In this document: in pieces, positions 58,085 through 64,000 of the stretch
Numbering within the stretch: the first letter of the stretch is position 1
How the letters are laid out: the number at the start of each line of letters is the position of its first letter
Source: Corticium candelabrum
Taxonomy: Eukaryota > Porifera > Homoscleromorpha > Homosclerophorida > Plakinidae
Length of the DNA stretch: 64,000 nt
NCBI RefSeq assembly: GCF_963422355.1
Contig: NC_085101.1
Coordinates: 2,461,701 to 2,525,700, forward strand
Direction of reading: 5' to 3'
Notes under the pieces: generated by a model
Told to the model about the DNA's origin: nothing
The model's input: only the letters and a program-made list of their open reading frames with translations
Databases searched by the model: none
Made by a program: the position numbers and the translations under genes

Positions 58085-58513
58085 CTAGCAACGTACGGCT
58101 TAACGAAAGCATGATTGTTTCGTCACTTGCAGTTAACTGCAAGTGATGCAAGATCGAGCGCTACTGAAGCGAGAAACAACGTGGATAACAAGCCCGCTCC
58201 GTGCAAGAATATATTTACAGGTAGAACTGATGATGAACTATCGACGTCGTCTTGCTAGAAAAATTCGTATGAAACGCTGCGCTGCATGCATTCTTCTGCA
58301 TCCGGTCGCTACAACTACATGTCGCTTCACAGTATTTCCTGTGCACGTACATCCATCTTTAGCTACGACGAATTAAATTTAACGGAACGATAGATGATAG
58401 CAACGGCTCAACAAAGGCATGATAATCGTGTCAACCTCAAGTGATGCAAGCGAGAGCGCTATACATGCTGAATAGAGAAATAACGTGGATAACAAGCTCG
58501 CTCCGTGCAAGAA
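58085..58513. repeat. direct repeat of about 120 bp, two copies
   Basis: 58,085-58,207 and 58,398-58,513 share CTCAAGTGATGCAAG-like and AACGTGGATAACAAGC and GCTCCGTGCAAGAA blocks in the same order, about 300 bp apart. No coding function is evident. Confidence 0.65.
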
Positions 58514-58779
58514 ACGCAGCTGTCACGCATGTGCATGTACTGAATTCGAAGGGTAGTGTGGAACATTGATGATATTTAGATACATATATTTAATCGCATC
58601 GACGCATCCCTGACTTTCAAAGAATTATAAATTGTAGCAACAAGCTAATAATTAATTAATGAAAATGACAATAAATAGACATAATTGATACAATTTACAT
58701 TAATATTCACAGCAAATACACACACTACAGCAAACACGCACCCAACACAACCACACACACACACACACACACACAAAAA

Positions 58780-60074
<1,295 letters not shown>

Positions 60075-60265
60075 GTACTGCATTGGTGGCAGACACACCA
60101 GAGGGATCTTCCAGCATTGGAAGAAGCTTACAAAAATGTTTTGCTTATTCAAGCATCATCTAATGCTGCAAAGAGAGCCTTTTCCATTCTAATCAACTCT
60201 TGGTGAGCGGCAAGAATCTTCCTTGCAAGACTACATAGTGTTCCTTAGTGATTCAGTACTATGTT
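60075..60265 (+). pseudogene. hAT transposase C-terminal dimerisation remnant
   Basis: The peptide LPALEEAYKNVLLIQASSNA followed by AKRAFSILINSW matches the end of hAT transposases (usually SSAASERxFS). After a frameshift at TGGTGAGCGG, ERQESSLQDYI follows, as in many animal hAT proteins. No terminal repeats or remainder of the transposase were found. Confidence 0.6.
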
Positions 60266-60708
60266 CGTGGACTCGTGGTCAATGACACCGGTCATGTTGT
60301 CTGTTGAATGATGTTTAGTAACTTTTGCTGATATGGGTACTACTTGCTCTACAATACCAGTAAAGTAGTGGTAATTTGAATTTTTCATTCACTTATTTCT
60401 ATGTATACGGTTAATATTAATGAGAATTTTTACGAGCATTTTAGGTAAATTCTGGAGAATTCGAGTATGGAATTTTAGGTAAATTTTCTGGCATTATTAG
60501 GCAAGGCCTACAGCATTATCTTTAGAAGTAGGGCTAGAGCGGAGTTTAACTAGGATTACCACTTGTCAAGACATTCCAGTTTATGATCAACAAAGATTGC
60601 TCTACTTCGTGTTTGTCTGTCAGTTGTTCCCTGGCAAATCGAATTCGTAGCACGACTTGTGAAATTATTTAATTTGAGGCGTCTTTACATTCGCAGATTC
60701 AAACAGTT

Positions 60709-60838
60709 GATATATATATATATATATATGCATATATATATATATATACATACATATATACATATATCTATATATGTATATATATATATGTGTGTATATA
60801 TATATATATATATACATACATACATACATATTTCTCAT
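60709..60838. repeat. (TA)n / (TACA)n microsatellite cluster
   Basis: Alternating TATA, TACATA and TGTGTA blocks over about 130 bp, followed by an unassigned AT-rich stretch. Confidence 0.9.
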
Positions 60839-61029
60839 ATATTTACAGGTCCAAATCAGGACCAACTTTACTTTCCAGTGCTAATCTGGCTATCAACATT
60901 CTTATATTTAAAAAGCCACAATTTGACAGAAAGTTGCTGCTGCAAATTACATACAAACTGACTAATAGACGAATTGTTATGGAATGAGGTTTTACGTGCA
61001 ATAACTATTTTAAAGCCTCTAGGCTACTT

Positions 61030-61370
61030 TGCGACAAAGTCCTAAAGTTTCAACCACCAGGGGTGAAATACACCTCCATACTGTGAGACTATCCCATCGT
61101 GCTTCTTAATTCTTTCATTATCTCCGGCTTCAGCTGCTGCTCCTGGGGAACTGGCTGCTTTGACAAGGTAAGAAGGCTGTAAAGAATTCCGAACGGTAAG
61201 GCCAAAGTAAGTTGGCAGACCTTGTCTAAAGTCAGGATGAAAAACATCCCCTTGTCATTATTGACAAGTGCTGTTGCATTTCATCTCACGACGACGAGGA
61301 TCATCTTCTAGCACTGCATTAAAAATTACATCACACGGCATTGTGACGTTTTATTCTCAACTTCTGTTCC
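61030..61370 (-). pseudogene. second retroelement restriction-endonuclease-like fragment
   Basis: On the minus strand the peptide GDVFHPDFRQGLPTYFGLTV, then RNSLQPSYLVKAASSPGAAA, then EAGDNERIKKHDGIVSQYGG fits the same C-terminal pattern as 38,992-39,513, though it is a different lineage. Upstream stops and loss of the usual ET-GGW-type ending show that it is degenerate. No reverse transcriptase is seen nearby. Confidence 0.5.
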
Positions 61371-61767
61371 TGGTTACATCCAAGTAGGTGGTCATCAAAC
61401 TTATCGATGATTGCAGCACATGTACGTCGCTTGGTGGCAAGGGCTGATATATATGTTTAGCTATGACATGGATTCTTTCAATATAGTTTAAAATTTTTAA
61501 AATATGTAAAGATAAGACGACTAGAAGGAAGTTTGCTAGTAGAATTTCAAGTCAAATGTTTTAACCAGAAGTCAGTTGAATCTTTGGGGTTTGTTACTGA
61601 CGGAAGAGGCTTAGAACATAGAAGTCAGTTCAAAGGCTCAGTCTTGCTAACGCAGGATGTCCAGCCTTGTAGTCTGTTTGTTTGTTTGTTTATCTTTTTA
61701 TTTGTTTGTGTTTGTTTCTTTTTTGTTTGTGTTCTAAATACAAACAAACACTAGACTGCATTAATAG

Positions 61768-61768
<1 letters not shown>

Positions 61769-61814
<46 letters not shown>
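61769..61814. repeat. (TA)n microsatellite
   Basis: About 23 TA dinucleotides, upstream of receptor copy 3. Confidence 0.94.
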
Positions 61815-61819
<5 letters not shown>

Positions 61820-61947
61820 TATACGTGCACTAAATTGTGTTTGTCAATTTGCAATATTATCACATATTTATTAACGTTATTGACAGTCAAAGCGTTTTCT
61901 TTTAATTTTTATATTTTGCTTTTAGCAAGTTATTGCCGATTGCCGGC

Positions 61948-64000
61948 ATGGAATTCTCTTTATACGTGTTTCTGCTGACAATTTTTATAGCACATTCCAA
62001 GCTAAGCAAGTTGTCATCTCTAAGTCGAACAACAAGAAACGGAGTACAAGAAATGCCACTTTACAATATCGCGCCTACAGCCGTTGAATACAAAAAAACT
62101 AAACCACTTGGACTTTCTAACAGTAATTGTCAGTCTTTTAATAAATTGGAACGTTTCAGTTCTTAGACCTGTAATACACCACAACTGGAAGTGTTTGTAT
62201 CTACTCTATTAGTTATTCAACTGTCGACGACAATTCAAAAATATCGTTACAGGATCCTTGTTTTAGGAAGAATGGGTAGAAAGGCAATCCATGATCCAGT
62301 GTCTAATAATGTAAATTCCTACCAAACATGGATTTATTATGAAGAAACAAACTCTTGGAAAATGATTGATAATGTTGCAAACTGACCTCTAGAGATGACC
62401 AGGTTCCGTCTAGTGACAGTTTGTAGTTCACAAGCTATCATTCTGTATCCTGCTGCTAGCAACAGCACTTGGATATTTTTGCTCGAACAGCTGAGATGGA
62501 AACGAGTTACGATTGTGGGCGATGGTCCTAGTTGGACAGATGTTGACTATGAATTTTACGCGGTGGCCGTTGAAAGTGAGCACTCTTTGTGCTCCTGTAG
62601 TCAGGATGTTTTCGCTTTCTACCCTATTAACCAAGGAAATCATTTTGTGGGGTACAGACTCAGCTGCGTGATAGAACATACGACATATCGGTGGGAGAAA
62701 GTGGGAAACTACCCAATTCCTTCCATTTATGGTGTACATCTAGTTGATGGCTGGTCAGGAAGGACAACAGTACTGGCTTTGGTTGACGAATGCATTTGGA
62801 AATATTCCGTAACAAAATCAATTTGGAATAAAACGAAACTCTGCCTTCCACATGGTAGTCGGGGAAAAGTTACTGATTTTTTTCGAAAGTATTATTTGTT
62901 AATGATACAAGAGAGTTTCTTTATATCAATCTTGATCGACGTTTAGTCTTTGGGCTGCCTCTCTCTAATGGGGTCGCTTTCGTCGAACAGATAAATGTAG
63001 ATGATTCTCTCTTCAAACATCTGAGAATATCTAATATTCGTGAACCATTACTTGGGTATGCTGTACGAGTTGACAGTCATGGCAAAAGAGTAAATTATTA
63101 CATTTCCGATTTCGATGAATCTTGTGGGTCAAGTACGTGGATTCTGCAAAGACGCGATGTAGCGGGAGAACGGTCATGGCTTTTTGCTAGAATGATCGAC
63201 ACGCTTCTAGTTCCATCAGATTACGGATTTCAATCTTTGTGGAAAGACACATATTATAGGATTGTTTTTCAATCCGACGATGTAAGATCTGCTCCACCAG
63301 CCATGTGGTCGATGAACTTACACACGAAGAGATGGCAAATGGAGGGATATCTTAACGTTACAGGAATATCTGTAAGAAGAGAAATGATGAACTCACATGT
63401 TGTAAGCATGCACATGCAGGAAAATATGTGGCTGATCGTGTCACCCTTCTACACAACGTTGATATTGTCAAAAAATTACATACGACAAACATCAAGTCCT
63501 ATACCTTTCAGAATCCAATTTTCAGTCGTCACTATAAACTCGTCGTCACTGTTGCTGTTTGGAGGTCGGACTGTTAACAACGTTGCTTCCAATGATCTTT
63601 GGCAATTCTCTCTAATACAAAGAATTTGGAAGAAAGTGAAAATGATCGAATCTGCAGTGAGCCTCCCCTCCCCTCGATATGGTCATACAGCTGCAGTTAT
63701 AGGAGTCGACATGTTTGTTTTTGGGGGATATAACAATAATGGTAGTATTATTAGGGCGTATGAATACAAAGATTTGTGGAGATATAACATGATTAACCAT
63801 TCGTGGAGCATTTTAGTACCAACCAACAATTTACCTTTCAATTCTGTTCATTACTATCTTTGCTTCTATGCGGCGACAGCTCAAGTGGAATGTTATGGAT
63901 TGCGGCTAAATGTCATTCTTTAGCTACAAAATGGAGTCATAATGTACATTTCGAGTTGTGGATGCTTATTGTTCACTTGCGGACTTGGAATTTCGTCGCA
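61948..64000 (+). pseudogene. kelch/EGF/TKL-kinase receptor, copy 3, N-terminal part, disrupted
   Basis: Starts with ATG after an acceptor-like TTTTAG (61,925) and encodes a signal peptide (MEFSLYVFLLTIFIAHSKL). It is homologous to copy 2 through most of the kelch region and continues past the window end, so the kinase part is not visible. Breaks are TAG for Trp at 62,164-62,166, TGA for Trp at 62,383-62,385, an extra T in a T7 run near 62,877-62,883, and a 1-bp loss near 63,882. Between the breaks the frame is long and well conserved (for example 62,947-63,880), so decay is recent. In sequence it is closer to copy 1 than to copy 2. Confidence 0.88.

Overview
This window looks like nuclear DNA of an animal, most likely a marine invertebrate and possibly an early-branching one such as a sponge. 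The signs are short spliceosomal introns with GT...AG ends, secreted and membrane proteins of animal type (a fibrinogen-like domain family, and a kelch/EGF/transmembrane receptor with a TKL-type kinase), decayed Tc1, hAT and Gypsy-type elements, a tRNA-derived SINE, and very abundant (CA)n and (GACA)n microsatellites. There is no bacterial-style operon packing. The species assignment is inference from gene content only.

Region 1 (1-11 kb): a broken Ulp1/C48-type cysteine protease gene on the minus strand, then mostly non-coding DNA with long (TG)n, (CA)n and (GACA)n arrays. One pair of microsatellite-tipped inverted repeats lies at 4.2-5.9 kb.

Region 2 (9.4-35.9 kb): three tandem paralogues (A 11,325-13,825; B 19,583-23,291; C 28,173-35,399) of an eight-exon secreted protein with a fibrinogen-like domain. 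All three have open reading frames and intact splice sites, and they share a proximal promoter. The array is expanded by transposons: a Tc1 element with a nested insertion between A and B, a TA-flanked element with a decayed PHD finger in intron 2 of B, and degenerate Gypsy-type retroelements in intron 2 of C. A Gypsy integrase remnant lies between B and C. A and B are almost identical from intron 2 to the stop codon but diverge outside that tract, which suggests recent gene conversion.

Region 3 (35.7-43.1 kb): two copies of one MITE family with their own target duplications, a retroelement fragment with a restriction-endonuclease-like domain, and a 5'-truncated, frameshifted copy of the receptor kinase.

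Region 4 (47.3-50.9 kb): the intact receptor gene. Its parts are signal peptide, kelch ectodomain, cysteine-rich GCC2/GCC3-like module, EGF-like module, one membrane segment and a TKL-type kinase. Nearly all coding sequence is one exon; a single 51-bp intron lies in the kinase domain. A third copy, also decayed, starts at 61,948 and runs off the window.

Region 5 (51-61.4 kb): decayed minus-strand coding DNA, a roughly 1-kb element with long terminal inverted repeats carrying an intact small PHD-finger ORF, other inverted and direct repeats, a SINE, a hAT remnant and a second restriction-endonuclease-like retroelement fragment.

The most notable items are the kelch/TKL receptor family, the PHD-carrying inverted-repeat element, and the fibrinogen-like array with its conversion tract and transposon-filled second intron.
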